Shown: positions 35,068 through 45,305, numbered from the stretch's first letter. The stretch is DNA of 64,000 nt from Lactobacillus sp. Sy-1 (GCF_019303535.1 NZ_JACCIU010000001.1:124001-188000), one strand, 5' to 3'. The notes: generated by a model from the letters alone, not told the origin. Numbers and translations: made by a program.

Positions 35068-35934
35068 TTGAGTTGGCAATACCATCTAATTGCTCTGACT
35101 AATAGTACGGTCCGCGAGCTACTCAGCCAGTCACTTTTAATTCCAAAACACCTTATTTATAAACTCCGGAAGGAACAACGGGTCCAGATTAACCATCGCT
35201 ACTTACCCATGAACTTTCAGGTCAATCCGGGAGATTCGGTAGATTTAACCTTTAACCAGTCTGATTTTCAAGCCGTTCAAACTCCCATTATTGCTGCTCC
35301 AGATTACGTTACCCCAATTTATGAAACTGATGATTTGATTGTGGTAAATAAGCGACGGGGCGATAAAACCCATCCCAATCAACCGGGAGAATCCGGAGCA
35401 ACCATTAACCAAGTCGCTGGTTACCTCGCGCCAAAGAATCAACAACCCTACATTATCCATCGGCTGGATCAACAAACCTCCGGTGCCATCATCTTTGGTA
35501 AGAATCCCGTAGTGGTTCCAATTCTAACCCGCTTAATCAGTGAAAAACAAATCCAGCGGAATTACCTGGCGTGGGTTGATGGAATCGTCAAACCGGCCAA
35601 CGGAACCATTGACCTGCCAATTGGGCTGGACCCTAACGACCAACGGAAACGATTGGTCAACGGCATTAACGCCGTCCCAGCGGTTACCCACTACCAGGTA
35701 ATCCGGACGATCAATCATCGAACGCTAGTTCAAATTACGTTAGCAACCGGCAGAACCCATCAAATTCGGGTTCATTTTGCAGCCATTCACCATCCACTAG
35801 TGGGTGATCCGCTCTATAATCAGGACAGCGAATTCCCCCTCCAACTCCACTCGTTTCAATTAGACCTCATTCAACCATTTGAAATGAACCACCACTTAAT
35901 TAAAGCCCCACTTCCAGATGATTTCATTATGTAA
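35068..35934 (+). CDS. RluA family pseudouridine synthase
   Basis: The 288-residue enzyme has an S4-like N-terminal RNA-binding segment, then the RluA catalytic domain with HRLDQQTSG (catalytic Asp134), LATGRTHQIRVHFA and HPLVGDPLY. It changes uridine to pseudouridine in rRNA or tRNA; the exact position is not predictable. It starts at TTG after AGGAGGGA, and a terminator follows. It is divergent from the two-gene unit upstream. Confidence 0.9.
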   Translation: MSWQYHLIALTNSTVRELLSQSLLIPKHLIYKLRKEQRVQINHRYLPMNFQVNPGDSVDLTFNQSDFQAVQTPIIAAPDYVTPIYETDDLIVVNKRRGDKTHPNQPGESGATINQVAGYLAPKNQQPYIIHRLDQQTSGAIIFGKNPVVVPILTRLISEKQIQRNYLAWVDGIVKPANGTIDLPIGLDPNDQRKRLVNGINAVPAVTHYQVIRTINHRTLVQITLATGRTHQIRVHFAAIHHPLVGDPLYNQDSEFPLQLHSFQLDLIQPFEMNHHLIKAPLPDDFIM

Positions 35935-35970
35935 AAAAAATGCCGAACCAATTAAGGTTCAGCATTTTTT
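35934..35970. terminator. Terminator between RluA and phosphoketolase genes
   Basis: TGCCGAACC pairs with GGTTCAGCA around AATTAA, with A and T runs on either side, serving convergent genes. Confidence 0.88.
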
Positions 35971-35999
35971 GCTTATTAGCAATTAATAGTTAGGATTAA

Positions 36000-38396
36000 T
36001 TACTTTAAAGGCTTCCATTTCCATTCGTTAACTTCTGGTAAGTCGGTACCTTCGTCACGGATGTAAGCATTGTGCTTAGCAACCATGTCTTCCATCCGAC
36101 GTACGAATGATTGACCCTTAACAGCATATTCTGGAACGTCGTTAACAACTTCGATTGCAAGATCGAAACGGTCAAGTTGGTTAAGAACACGCATGTCAAA
36201 TGGAGTAGTAATATCACCATTTTCACGGTAACCATGAACGTGAACGTTGTGGTTATGACGGTCAAAGAAGAATCCTTTAATCATGTCTTCGAAGCCGTGG
36301 AATGCGAATACAACTGGCTTGTCAGTAGTGAATAATTGATCGAACTTAGCATCACTTAAACCACGAGGATCGTTTTCTGGAGTACGAAGTCTCAAGATAT
36401 CAACAACGTTGATAAAACGAATCTTCATTTCTGGGAATTCATCGTGTAGTAATGAAACTGCAGCTAAAGCTTCCCAAGTAGGTTCAGTACCAGCAGCAGC
36501 AATAACTACGTCAGGTTCTTCACCTTGGTCAGTAGATGCCCAGTCGATGTAACCTAAACCATCCTTAACAAGGTTGGTAGCTTCTTCGATTGAGAACCAT
36601 TGTGGACGTGGGTGCTTTGAAGTAACGATTAAGTTAATCTTTTCGTAACTTCTGAATGCAACGTCACCAACAGCTAATAAAGTATTAGCATCGGCTGGCA
36701 AGTATTCACGAATGAATTCAGGCTTCTTTTCAGCCAAGTGAGTAAGCATACCTGGATCTTGGTGAGTGTAACCATTGTGATCTTGTTGGAAAACAGTGGA
36801 AGTATCAACAAAGTTCAATGATGGGTATTGCTTACGCCATGGTTGTTCAGCAGCCTTACGTAACCACTTGAAGTGTTGAGTTAACATTGAGTCAACAACA
36901 CGACCGAATGATTCGTAAGTAGCAAAGAATCCATGACGACCAGTTAGAACGTAACCTTCTAACCAACCTTCAGCTTGATGTTCTGACAATTGTGAGTCAA
37001 TTAATTGACCATGGTTAGCCATGTAAGCATCGTTTGGTTCTTCAATTTCTTCCATCCATTGACGGTTAGTGTTTTCGAACACACCGTAAAGACGGTTTGA
37101 CATTGATTCATCAGGACCAAATGCACGGAAGTTAGTTGGGTTCAACTTAACAACTTCACCTAACCAGTTTGACCATACAACCATGTCTTGAGCAACTGGT
37201 TGACCATGACCTTCAGCTGCAATATCAACAGCGAAGTCGCGGTAATCAGGTAACTTCAATGGTTCTGGCTTGATTCCACCATTAGTGATAGGGTTCATAG
37301 CCATTCTTTGGTCACCCTTAGGTGCCATGTCGATAACTTCTTGCTTGATAGTACCATCATCGTTTAAGAAGTCTTCTGGCTTGTATGACTTCAACCAGTC
37401 AACAAGCATGTCAGCATGTTCCATCTTGTCAGCAGAGATGTCAAGTGGAACTTGGTGAGCACGGAATGAGTTTTCGATTGGTTCGCCTTCAAGGTTCTTC
37501 TTAGGACCAGTCCAACCCTTAGGAGTACGAACAACGATAACAGGCCATACTGGTTCCTTAACGTTATCTGGAGTTTCGTTTTCACGAGCATGCTTTTGGA
37601 TAGCTTGGATGTCTTCGATAGCAGCATCCAATACCTTAGCCATTTGTTCGTGGTAAGCCATATGATCGTCGAAGTCAGTCCCGTTTTCAACAAAGGTAGC
37701 CTTCCAGCCAAGACCCTTGAAGTAATCGGAAATTTCTTCGTCAGTCATCCGGTTTAATAAAGTAGGGTTAGAAATCTTGAACCCATTTAAGTTAATGATT
37801 GGTAAAACAGCACCATCAGTGATTGGGTTGATAAACTTGCTTGAGAACCAACCAGCAGCTAATGGACCAGTTTCGAATTCACCATCACCGATTTCAGTAG
37901 CAGCGATAACGTCTGGGTTATCAAGGATTGCACCAACACCGTGTGAAAGTGAGTAACCAAGTTCCCCACCTTCGTGGATTGAACCTGGAGTTTCAGGAGC
38001 AGCATGTGAAGCAACCCCACCTGGGAATGAGAATTGCTTGAACAATTTAGCCATACCCTTTTCATCTTGTGAGATGTTAGGGTAGATTTCTGAGTAACTA
38101 CCATCAAGGTATGAGTTGGAAACCATAACTTGGCCACCATGACCGGAACCTTCGATGTAGAACATGTTAAGGTTGTACTTCTTAATTGCACGGTTTAAAT
38201 GTGCGTAAATGAAAGTTTGGGAAGTAATAGTACCCCAATGTCCGATTGGCTTAACTTTAACATCATCAGAAGTCAAAGGCTTCTTTAATAATGGATTGGC
38301 ACGCAAGTAAAGTTGACCTACTGATAAGTAGTTAGCAGCACGCCAGTACTTGTCAACTTCTTCCAAATATTCTTTGGAATCGAAATTTTCTGCCAT
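36000..38396 (-). CDS. xpk: Phosphoketolase (xylulose-5-phosphate/fructose-6-phosphate)
   Basis: The 798-residue thiamine diphosphate enzyme has full family length. Motifs in order are [53 protein letters not shown], the ThDP-binding [13 protein letters not shown] region and [14 protein letters not shown]. It splits xylulose-5-phosphate with phosphate into acetyl phosphate and glyceraldehyde-3-phosphate, the key step of heterofermentation. It has AAAGGAG before the ATG, a sigma-A promoter about 90 bases upstream and a cre-like site farther up. Codon use is strongly biased compared with neighbours, as expected of a highly expressed gene. A GntR regulator lies upstream. Confidence 0.97.
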   Translation of the reverse strand: MAENFDSKEYLEEVDKYWRAANYLSVGQLYLRANPLLKKPLTSDDVKVKPIGHWGTITSQTFIYAHLNRAIKKYNLNMFYIEGSGHGGQVMVSNSYLDGSYSEIYPNISQDEKGMAKLFKQFSFPGGVASHAAPETPGSIHEGGELGYSLSHGVGAILDNPDVIAATEIGDGEFETGPLAAGWFSSKFINPITDGAVLPIINLNGFKISNPTLLNRMTDEEISDYFKGLGWKATFVENGTDFDDHMAYHEQMAKVLDAAIEDIQAIQKHARENETPDNVKEPVWPVIVVRTPKGWTGPKKNLEGEPIENSFRAHQVPLDISADKMEHADMLVDWLKSYKPEDFLNDDGTIKQEVIDMAPKGDQRMAMNPITNGGIKPEPLKLPDYRDFAVDIAAEGHGQPVAQDMVVWSNWLGEVVKLNPTNFRAFGPDESMSNRLYGVFENTNRQWMEEIEEPNDAYMANHGQLIDSQLSEHQAEGWLEGYVLTGRHGFFATYESFGRVVDSMLTQHFKWLRKAAEQPWRKQYPSLNFVDTSTVFQQDHNGYTHQDPGMLTHLAEKKPEFIREYLPADANTLLAVGDVAFRSYEKINLIVTSKHPRPQWFSIEEATNLVKDGLGYIDWASTDQGEEPDVVIAAAGTEPTWEALAAVSLLHDEFPEMKIRFINVVDILRLRTPENDPRGLSDAKFDQLFTTDKPVVFAFHGFEDMIKGFFFDRHNHNVHVHGYRENGDITTPFDMRVLNQLDRFDLAIEVVNDVPEYAVKGQSFVRRMEDMVAKHNAYIRDEGTDLPEVNEWKWKPLK

Positions 38397-38482
38397 TTAA
38401 TAACACTCCTTTAGTAAATTAGATACATAGATTAACGTCAACATAAAATTAACCAAAACAGCTAATTTTATTTACAATCACT

Positions 38483-38510
38483 ATGATAATAGATTTAAAT
38501 CAAAAGTCAA
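38483..38510 (-). promoter_or_regulatory. Promoter of the phosphoketolase gene
   Basis: On the minus strand TTGACT (38505-38510), a 16-base spacer and TATCAT (38483-38488) precede the phosphoketolase gene. No other pair in the interval is as good. Confidence 0.7.
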
Positions 38511-38574
38511 CCTTTTTGCAAATTGATACGCACCAATTTAAAAGTAGACTTTTAATTGTTACGTATATTATGAA

Positions 38575-38588
38575 TGAAAACGGTTAAA
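38575..38588 (+). promoter_or_regulatory. Candidate CcpA cre-like site upstream of phosphoketolase
   Basis: TGAAAACGGTTAAA differs from the cre consensus TGNAANCGNTNNCA at one base. It lies about 65 bases upstream of the promoter, a position where CcpA could activate, as for acetate genes in Bacillus. It could also belong to the 3' end of the GntR unit. Confidence 0.4.
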
Positions 38589-38622
38589 TAGTCCAATCTT
38601 TTATTTAAATTATTAACTTTTC

Positions 38623-39345
38623 TTAAGTGATTTGAACAAAAGTATTGTACTTCAAATATTTATAATGAAGGCGCATATTTGAGAACTCAAATGGCGTCCC
38701 ATCATCGAGGAAGAAAATTCCCTCCATGATTCCCACTGGTTCATTTGGTTTCAGGCCTAATAGTCTTTGGTCTTCTTTTGTCGATGGCGCTGCCATGATT
38801 GACATAAATGACCGAGTGACCGTTTTGCCAATTTCTGTTTCTAAATAATTAAAGATTGAACCAGATACAATTTGCTTAGTCAACTTCGGGGTAATTCTAA
38901 TTGGAATGTATCCCGTCTCAATCATAAACGGCTGATCACCAAATGATCGTAGCCGCTTAATTTCGTAAACAAAGTCATCATCTTCCAAAAAGAGGTCCTG
39001 TTCAAGTTCCTTACTAGCTGGAACCACTTTGAAATCGAGCAAATCAATTTGAGGGGTTTCCCCCATGCTTTCCATGCTATCGGTAATTCCAATGTTAGAA
39101 CCATCATAGTGAAAAATGGTTTTAGACTTCATATATAGCGGGTTAACAAACGTTCCAGAGCCCCGCTTCTTAAAAATAATTCCCTGATCTGCGAGAAAAG
39201 CTAGTGCTCGTTTAATTGAGCTTCTACTAACCCCGTAGGATTCGCTCAAAGAACGTTCATCTGGCAATCGGTTATTAGGAAATTCATTTCGACTAATTCG
39301 TGCTTTTAAATCCTGCATCACTTTATGATAAACTAAATCTGCCAT
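38623..39345 (-). CDS. GntR family regulator with UTRA domain
   Basis: This 240-residue regulator has an N-terminal winged helix (VMQDLKARISRNEFPNNRLPDERSLSESYGVSRSSIKRALAFL, first 75 residues) and a C-terminal UTRA effector domain (about 95-235) typical of HutC/TreR-like sensors of sugar phosphates or amino acids. The start at MADLVYHK is supported by GAGGAG eight bases upstream; longer starts have no binding site. It lies just upstream of phosphoketolase on the same strand with a 226-base gap, so control of xpk is a reasonable but unproved guess. Confidence 0.85.
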   Translation of the reverse strand: MADLVYHKVMQDLKARISRNEFPNNRLPDERSLSESYGVSRSSIKRALAFLADQGIIFKKRGSGTFVNPLYMKSKTIFHYDGSNIGITDSMESMGETPQIDLLDFKVVPASKELEQDLFLEDDDFVYEIKRLRSFGDQPFMIETGYIPIRITPKLTKQIVSGSIFNYLETEIGKTVTRSFMSIMAAPSTKEDQRLLGLKPNEPVGIMEGIFFLDDGTPFEFSNMRLHYKYLKYNTFVQIT

Positions 39346-39463
39346 TTCACTACTCCTCGAAAACGTCCGTTTAATCATGTCATTTCTAGTATAACAGAAT
39401 CTCAACTACTTTTTAAAAAATGAAAAGCGGTTATGCTAAAATATAGTTAAAGGTGGTCTTACT

Positions 39464-39964
39464 ATGTCTAAAAAATCAAAGTTAAAAAAGACCCTCGTCG
39501 AAAAAATATTAGATAAGGCGAAGGTTGATTATAAACAATTCGCATTTGAAACGCACATGCAAGGTGACGTCGCTCAATTAGATGTTAACCACGGTGAAGT
39601 GGATGAGCATCGGGTCTACAAAACGCTAGTCCTTAGTGGTAAAACCACTGGTCCTGTCGTGGGGGTGGTGCCACTCGATAAGCACCTCAACGAAAAGGAA
39701 TTAGCCCGGGTTTCTGGAAATAAAAAGGTGAATATGGTTCCATTAAGGGACCTTGAAAAAACCACTGGCTATGAACACGGCGCTAACACCCCAATTGGAA
39801 TTTGGGAAAAATTCGAATACCCAATCTACATTGATGCGTCAGCAGAACAGCAAGGTTCAATTCTAGTATCATCCGGAAAAATTGGTCGGTCAGTTGAAAT
39901 TAACGCAACCGACCTAAAGAACCTAGTGCATGCTGAATTTGCGGACATTGCAACGGATGACTAG
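39464..39964 (+). CDS. YbaK/EbsC family aminoacyl-tRNA deacylase
   Basis: The 166-residue protein has the YbaK fold with VYKTLVLSGKTTGPVVGVVPLDKHL, ELARVSGNKKVNMVPLRDLEKTTGYEHGANTP and SSGKIGRSVEINATDLKNLV. Members remove cysteine wrongly loaded onto tRNA-Pro. The Lys residue in the YKTLV motif, essential in YbaK, is present. The next gene begins two bases after its stop, so the two are cotranscribed. Confidence 0.9.
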   Translation: MSKKSKLKKTLVEKILDKAKVDYKQFAFETHMQGDVAQLDVNHGEVDEHRVYKTLVLSGKTTGPVVGVVPLDKHLNEKELARVSGNKKVNMVPLRDLEKTTGYEHGANTPIGIWEKFEYPIYIDASAEQQGSILVSSGKIGRSVEINATDLKNLVHAEFADIATDD

Positions 39965-39966
39965 CG

Positions 39967-40716
39967 ATGAATAATTTAGGTCAAACGCTACTTCATACTA
40001 ACTTAACGGCACTAATTGATTTGATTTTATTCCCATTCCTGTTAATTTTTACCCTCCGGCGAATTAGCCATAGCTGTAAACAATTGATTGCGGACCGTTA
40101 TGGCATTCATGGGCAAATCATCTTTGGTGGAATTGGGATTATCATTCATGAATTTAGCCACCTAATAATTGCAATTATCTTCGGGCATAAAATCACTAGC
40201 TTTAGACTGCTACACGTTCCCAGGGGTAATGATGATAATTCATTGGGGTACGTTAACCATACTTTCAACCCCCAAAGTAGTTATCAAAGAATGGGCAATC
40301 TATTCATTGGGATTGCTCCCATTTTTGGGTGTGCAGCAGCATTAATGTTCACCACCTGGCTTTTAGAACCTCAAATCATTACCAGCTTTAACACCCTGCC
40401 TAACCTAAGGTTCCCGGTCGGCATTTTCACACTCGAATCGATTTGGAAGTTAATCGGATTAATCTTCATTGCCAGTTCAATTTCAATTGGTGGATTCGAC
40501 CTTAGCAGTGCCGACCTTAGCAACATTAAATTTGGGCTAATCGTAATTGTTGGAATTACCATCTTTACATCGAGCTTTGCGACTGTCTTAGGGGTCGCTC
40601 CAGCATATTTAGCCTGGCTGCATAATGTAAGCACCACGTTTAATGGAATCATGTTCTTTTCATTAGTGGTGACCCTATTGAGTAACGGTTTAATCAGGAT
40701 CATTACCAATCGTTAA
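39967..40716 (+). CDS. Membrane protein with HExxH metalloprotease-like motif
   Basis: The 249-residue protein has about six membrane segments. One contains HEFSH (residues 61-65), the zinc-binding HExxH pattern, followed by HKITSFRLLHVP, and a second loop with GNLFIGIAPIFGCAAAL. This resembles site-2-type (M50) proteases, in which the active site lies in the membrane, but the usual NxxPxPxLDG motif is not clear. It could be an inactive or divergent member. It is translated right after ybaK (two-base gap) and overlaps the convergent HD gene by four bases at the stops. No substrate can be inferred. Confidence 0.7.
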   Translation: MNNLGQTLLHTNLTALIDLILFPFLLIFTLRRISHSCKQLIADRYGIHGQIIFGGIGIIIHEFSHLIIAIIFGHKITSFRLLHVPRGNDDNSLGYVNHTFNPQSSYQRMGNLFIGIAPIFGCAAALMFTTWLLEPQIITSFNTLPNLRFPVGIFTLESIWKLIGLIFIASSISIGGFDLSSADLSNIKFGLIVIVGITIFTSSFATVLGVAPAYLAWLHNVSTTFNGIMFFSLVVTLLSNGLIRIITNR

Positions 40717-41351
40717 TTGCCCCACTCAACCTTAAATTCAGTTAAAAATTCTTGCATTACCTTTTGGCGAACCCGAGCCATTTCACGAGCTGTATCGGTG
40801 TTTAAACTATTTTTTATATTCAGCAATTTTTCGTAAAAATGATTAACAATGGTGGTAGGATTTCGATATTCATCCTGGGTTAACTCGGTTCGTGGCTTTA
40901 ATCCAGGGTCATACATTTTTTCACCAACGTGGCCACCATAATAAAAAGCCCGGGCAATCCCAACTGCTCCAATGGCGTCTAATCGATCAGCATCTTGTAC
41001 GATTTGCCCTTCAACTGATAATTCGTAATGGTAATCAAGGTTTTTACTAAATGACATATGTTCAATTATATCCATGATTGCATCAATTTTATCGCCAGAG
41101 TAATGCCATTCTTGCAGCTTTGATTTAACGATTGCAATCTGCTTGCCGGGGTTTTCAAAAAGTTTATCGTCAATTAAGTCATGCATATAAGCAGCTGTGA
41201 GCGCAACTAACGCATTAGCACGAGATTCATTAACTAAAATTGATTGGACGTTATTAACGACCCTTTCAATATGGTCATAGTTGTGCCCGGTGTGGTCGTT
41301 TTGCATCTGACTTTTTACGTATGGTGCAACTTGATCAAAAGCAATTTCCAT
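40713..41351 (-). CDS. HD domain phosphohydrolase
   Basis: The 212-residue protein has the HD metal site: GHNYDHIERVVNN near residue 20, AAYMHDLIDDK near 56 and VQDADRLDAIGAVGIARAF near 120. The pattern fits the YedJ/YpgQ-type HD phosphohydrolases that act on nucleotides or related phosphates. The start at MEIAFDQV is chosen since no binding site supports an earlier ATG. Its stop overlaps the HExxH membrane gene by four bases on the opposite strand. Confidence 0.87.
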   Translation of the reverse strand: MEIAFDQVAPYVKSQMQNDHTGHNYDHIERVVNNVQSILVNESRANALVALTAAYMHDLIDDKLFENPGKQIAIVKSKLQEWHYSGDKIDAIMDIIEHMSFSKNLDYHYELSVEGQIVQDADRLDAIGAVGIARAFYYGGHVGEKMYDPGLKPRTELTQDEYRNPTTIVNHFYEKLLNIKNSLNTDTAREMARVRQKVMQEFLTEFKVEWGN

Positions 41352-41436
41352 TTTTTGCTCATTCCTTCTCAATAATAAATATTCCTAATTTTAACATACT
41401 AGAATTATTATTTTATAAGTTATACCCATTCAAAAT

Positions 41437-41480
41437 GAAAAGCAATCGACTCGGCAATTAGCCGAATCGATTGCTTTTTT
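41437..41480 (-). terminator. Terminator of the P-type ATPase gene
   Basis: AAAGCAATCGACTCGGC pairs with GCCGAATCGATTGCTTT, with T runs on both strands. It lies about 30 bases past the ATPase stop codon. Confidence 0.88.
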
Positions 41481-41507
41481 TATTCATTCAGTTTGAAATC
41501 GTCAGCG

Positions 41508-43856
41508 TTAACTAACTTTGCGTTTAGGAACCAGCAATGCCAATCTAGCCCGGAGCCACTGCATCGCTAAAATTAACGGATAGGCAGTTAGGACAATCAA
41601 TAGTGCCACTACCCAAAGTGGGCTAACAAAAATTGAAACCAACGAGAAGAACTTCCCAACCATGATAAACGTAAATAGGAAAATCAACCCGGTTCCTGCC
41701 ACTACCAATGACTTAAATAAATTTAATGGATGTGAAACCATAATCAATGCAATCCAACAACAAACCCCAGTTGCTAGAACACTTAGGGTAGAAGTTTGTG
41801 CATAGCTCATTGGCCATTCCCGAGCGGCAAAGAGAATCGCTAAAATGTAAATCACGATACTAATTGCAGTCGGTCCAGCAACATCAATAATTTTAGCGGT
41901 AAACTGGTTCGTTACCCGTTGGTAGTTAGGTTCGAACGCCAAAATAAACGATGGAATCCCAATCATGAACGTAGAAATCGGGGTTAACTGGATTGGAAGA
42001 AATGGATAATCATGGGTCGCAAAGATAAATAGCAACGTTAAAATCGTGGAATAGATTGTCTTAATTAAGTATAGCGAAGCCACACTCCCGATGTTATTAA
42101 TTACCCGTCGACCCTCTTTTAAAACATCAATCATTGAATCGAAGTTTGAATCAATCAGAACGAAGTTAGCAATACTCTTTGCACTTTCGCTTCCGGAAGC
42201 CATTACAATTCCACAGTCAGATTGCTTCAATGCTGGCATATCATTAACTCCATCCCCAGTCATCGCAACCGTATGTCCATCCTCTTGGTAACCCTTGATT
42301 AAACTCTGCTTTTGGTTTGGTGTCACCCGGCCAAAAACAGTGTATTGCTTTGTTAACTGATTGTAATCAGGATTTTCACCCACGGTCGACATATCAATGT
42401 ACTTATCGGCATCCTTAATCTGAACCCGCCGGGCAATGCTTGAAACGGTAACCGGATCATCACCAGAAATCACGTTAATATCAACGTCTTGTGAAGCAAA
42501 AAATTTCAATGTTTGTTCAGCATTAGGTCTGATCACGTCTGAGATTAAAATCAACCCGATAATCTGTGGATTAACCGGATGTTCGCCATCAAACCGGTCA
42601 GCTTTAGCAATCGCAAGCACCCGATTTCCTTGTGAGGCGTACTTCTTAACCTGAGCTGCTTGATCACTGGTTAATTGATCAACCACGAATTGGGGGGCTC
42701 CAACCATGTAACTTCCATTATCAAATGAAGCCCCACTCCACTTCCGCGCGGATGAGAATGGGTGCACTTCAGTTGCCTGCCACCCTGGGTTAGGCATTGC
42801 GGCCTTTAACGCCGTTGCAGTTTCATTATCATCACCAATGCTGTGAACGGCTGCCCCCACCATGGTCTTTAAATCATCAGTTGAATGCCCTGCAAACGGA
42901 ATTAACTTTTCAAATGCTAGTTGCCCACTGGTAATCGTCCCGGTCTTATCCAAACAAATCGTATCGACCCGAGCCAGCGTTTCAATTACCGGAAGGTTCC
43001 GGACTAACACTCGCTTTCGAGCTAGCTTCATTGCTGAAACCGCCAGGGTCATGGAGGATAGTAGCACCAGCCCTTCTGGAATCATTCCAGTAGCGGAAGC
43101 AACAGTTCCTAAAATTGCGTTATTAATATCACTTCCCCGTAAAATCTTGGAAGTGAATAGAATGATTCCCAGTGGAATAATAATAAAAGTTAGAATTTGA
43201 ATAATTTTATTAATGGTCTTAAGCATCTTACCATTGGAATCGCCATCATCCTTCGCCACTGCAGAAATCTGGTTCACAAACGACTTCCGACCAACCTTAA
43301 CGGCAACCATCTTGGCACTTCCACTTACGACTGAACTAGCGGAGGTAATTTCATCGCCCGCTTGTTTTGAAATGGAGTCGGATTCACCAGTAATTTGGGA
43401 TTCATCCACTTCTAAGGCGCTGGTAGTCAACACAATTCCATCAACGGGCACTTGACTCCCCCGTGACAGCTCAATTACATCCCCAACCACGATTTGGTCG
43501 GGATCAATTGTAACTAACTGGCCATCCCGAACAACAGATGTCTTATCTCTTGACAATAGGGTCATTTTATCGATTTGACGTTTTGACCGAATTTCTTGAA
43601 ACGATCCAATTACAGTATTAATTACTGCAACCACCAAAAATAATAAGTTCTTATAACTTCCGGTGTAAATAACAAACGCTGCTAAAACCACGTTAATTAA
43701 ATTAAATAACGTAAACGTATTAATTTTAATTATTGCCCAGACACTCTTCGTAAGGGTCTTGGGCGAATGATTGATTTCATCAGCTTCAATTCTTGATTTA
43801 ACTTGATCTGCGGTTAATCCGCGATCAGCATCAACCTGACGCCAATCGATAGCCAT
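41508..43856 (-). CDS. P-type cation-transporting ATPase (CtpE-like)
   Basis: This 782-residue ATPase has ten predicted membrane helices, TGES (156-159) in the actuator domain, the phosphorylation motif DKTGT with Asp303, and the hinge MTGDGVNDMPALKQSD. The membrane motif MIPEGL (about 258-263) differs from the PEGLP of SERCA and the CPC of heavy-metal pumps, and resembles CtpE-type calcium exporters. The ion is therefore inferred as Ca2+ or another cation. AGGGTGG lies before the ATG. It is divergent from the aldo/keto reductase gene and has its own terminator. Confidence 0.88.
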   Translation of the reverse strand: MAIDWRQVDADRGLTADQVKSRIEADEINHSPKTLTKSVWAIIKINTFTLFNLINVVLAAFVIYTGSYKNLLFLVVAVINTVIGSFQEIRSKRQIDKMTLLSRDKTSVVRDGQLVTIDPDQIVVGDVIELSRGSQVPVDGIVLTTSALEVDESQITGESDSISKQAGDEITSASSVVSGSAKMVAVKVGRKSFVNQISAVAKDDGDSNGKMLKTINKIIQILTFIIIPLGIILFTSKILRGSDINNAILGTVASATGMIPEGLVLLSSMTLAVSAMKLARKRVLVRNLPVIETLARVDTICLDKTGTITSGQLAFEKLIPFAGHSTDDLKTMVGAAVHSIGDDNETATALKAAMPNPGWQATEVHPFSSARKWSGASFDNGSYMVGAPQFVVDQLTSDQAAQVKKYASQGNRVLAIAKADRFDGEHPVNPQIIGLILISDVIRPNAEQTLKFFASQDVDINVISGDDPVTVSSIARRVQIKDADKYIDMSTVGENPDYNQLTKQYTVFGRVTPNQKQSLIKGYQEDGHTVAMTGDGVNDMPALKQSDCGIVMASGSESAKSIANFVLIDSNFDSMIDVLKEGRRVINNIGSVASLYLIKTIYSTILTLLFIFATHDYPFLPIQLTPISTFMIGIPSFILAFEPNYQRVTNQFTAKIIDVAGPTAISIVIYILAILFAAREWPMSYAQTSTLSVLATGVCCWIALIMVSHPLNLFKSLVVAGTGLIFLFTFIMVGKFFSLVSIFVSPLWVVALLIVLTAYPLILAMQWLRARLALLVPKRKVS

Positions 43857-43986
43857 AGATGACCACCCTTCCTAATAGTATTTACTAATACCTATTGTAT
43901 AATATATTAACACTTAGGTGAAAATGTTTGCGATTATAAAAGCATTGGTCTTATTATATTCTTATGAAATCAAAGGAGGTTGCTTG

Positions 43987-44835
43987 ATGGTAAATTCAAT
44001 TAGAGATACTTTTAAGCTTAGTGATGGGAACGAAATTCCAATGGAGGGATTTGGAACCTATAAAATTAATGAACAAGATGATATGGATGCTGCAATCAAA
44101 ATGGCTTATGAGGTGGGCTACCGCTTGTTTGATACTGCCCAATTTTATGGGAATGAAGCGGTTTTAGGCCAAGCCATCAAAAACGTTGGTTTAAACCGGA
44201 GTGACGTCTTCATCACTACTAAAATTCCGGAACCAAAACAGGGTTATGATTCCACCCTTAAAGCCGTGGATGAATCCCTTAGCCGACTTCAAACTGATTA
44301 TCTTGACCTCGTATTAATTCACTGGCCAATTCATTCTGAATTTTTCAATACCTGGCGCGCATTAGAAGATGCTAAGGCTGCTGGCAAGATCAGATCCATT
44401 GGGGTCAGCAATTACCACCGGACCCACTTGGAATTCCTTAAAACCCAAGCTCGAGAGATGCCAGTTGTAAATCAAATTGAAGACCATCCCTACCTAAGTC
44501 AACCAACAATGGTTGATTTCAATAAGCAATCCGGCATTTTAACCCAAGCCTGGAGTCCCCTCGGGCGCGGAGCAGTCCTAAATGATCCAGTCATTGCAAA
44601 GATTGGGGCTGCTCATGATAAGTCAACCGCTCAGGTAATTTTAAGATGGCACTTACAACGTGGTGTCGCAATCATTCCTAAGTCCAACAAACCAGAACGG
44701 GTAAAACAAAATGCTGACATTTACGACTTTACCCTCTCAGATGAAGAAATGAAATTAATTAACGAACTAAATAAGAACCAAAGAACTGGTGATGATCCAG
44801 AATTAGTGTACGAATTGGAACACCAGTACCATTAA
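43987..44835 (+). CDS. Aldo/keto reductase
   Basis: The 282-residue NADPH-dependent reductase has the family tetrad: Asp in RLFDTAQFYGNE (with Tyr), Lys in TTKIPEP and His in VLIHWPIH. The cofactor site ILRWHLQRGVAIIPKSNKPERVKQN is near the end. It reduces aldehydes and ketones, possibly methylglyoxal-like compounds or sugar aldehydes. The start is the ATG seven bases after AAAGGAGG, rejecting a longer N-terminus. A hairpin terminator follows. Confidence 0.92.
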   Translation: MVNSIRDTFKLSDGNEIPMEGFGTYKINEQDDMDAAIKMAYEVGYRLFDTAQFYGNEAVLGQAIKNVGLNRSDVFITTKIPEPKQGYDSTLKAVDESLSRLQTDYLDLVLIHWPIHSEFFNTWRALEDAKAAGKIRSIGVSNYHRTHLEFLKTQAREMPVVNQIEDHPYLSQPTMVDFNKQSGILTQAWSPLGRGAVLNDPVIAKIGAAHDKSTAQVILRWHLQRGVAIIPKSNKPERVKQNADIYDFTLSDEEMKLINELNKNQRTGDDPELVYELEHQYH

Positions 44836-44862
44836 AAAGATGTCTTTTTAGACCGCTTAAAC

Positions 44863-44908
44863 TAAAAAACGATTCGGCAACCATTGAAGGTGCTGAATCG
44901 TTTTTTTA
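44863..44908. terminator. Terminator between aldo/keto reductase and SemiSWEET genes
   Basis: AAAAAACGATTCGGCA pairs with TGCTGAATCGTTTTTTT around a loop of about 13 bases; it is shared by convergent genes. Confidence 0.88.
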
Positions 44909-44909
44909 A

Positions 44910-45224
44910 TTAGTGAATATAAATTGTAATGAAAGTTATTAATCCAAAAATAACTCCCGGAATATTCGAAATAATTAGTGGCCAATCACGGTATGTCTTA
45001 GCCCATCCATAGTAAACCCAAAGGGATGCATTAATTGTCGCAATCGCATATTGAATTGGTGAACCAGGCTGCCCATTTAGATTAGAGATAATCTGGGGGA
45101 AATAAAAAATATACATTAGTGAACAGGTAACGATTGCTACCTTACTCAACATTTTTAGCCGCTTAACCTTTTTTTCAGAGACCTGCTTGCGCTTGTCTTT
45201 TGGGACATAGTTGTCTACTTTCAA
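44910..45224 (-). CDS. SemiSWEET-type sugar transporter
   Basis: The 104-residue protein has three membrane helices. The PQ-loop motif FYFPQIISNLNGQPGSP and the helix ATINASLWVYYGWAK match SemiSWEETs, which dimerise to carry sugars by facilitated diffusion. A short charged N-terminus (KVDNYVPKDKRKQVSEKK) precedes the first helix. The start is TTG eight bases after GGGAGG. It stands alone between convergent and parallel neighbours; the sugar is unknown. Confidence 0.85.
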   Translation of the reverse strand: MKVDNYVPKDKRKQVSEKKVKRLKMLSKVAIVTCSLMYIFYFPQIISNLNGQPGSPIQYAIATINASLWVYYGWAKTYRDWPLIISNIPGVIFGLITFITIYIH

Positions 45225-45305
45225 GTAATAATCCTCCCCTCTGGGAAACAAGTTTAAATCATATATAGTTTAATTATAACATAATTTCCCATTGGGCTGA
45301 AATAG

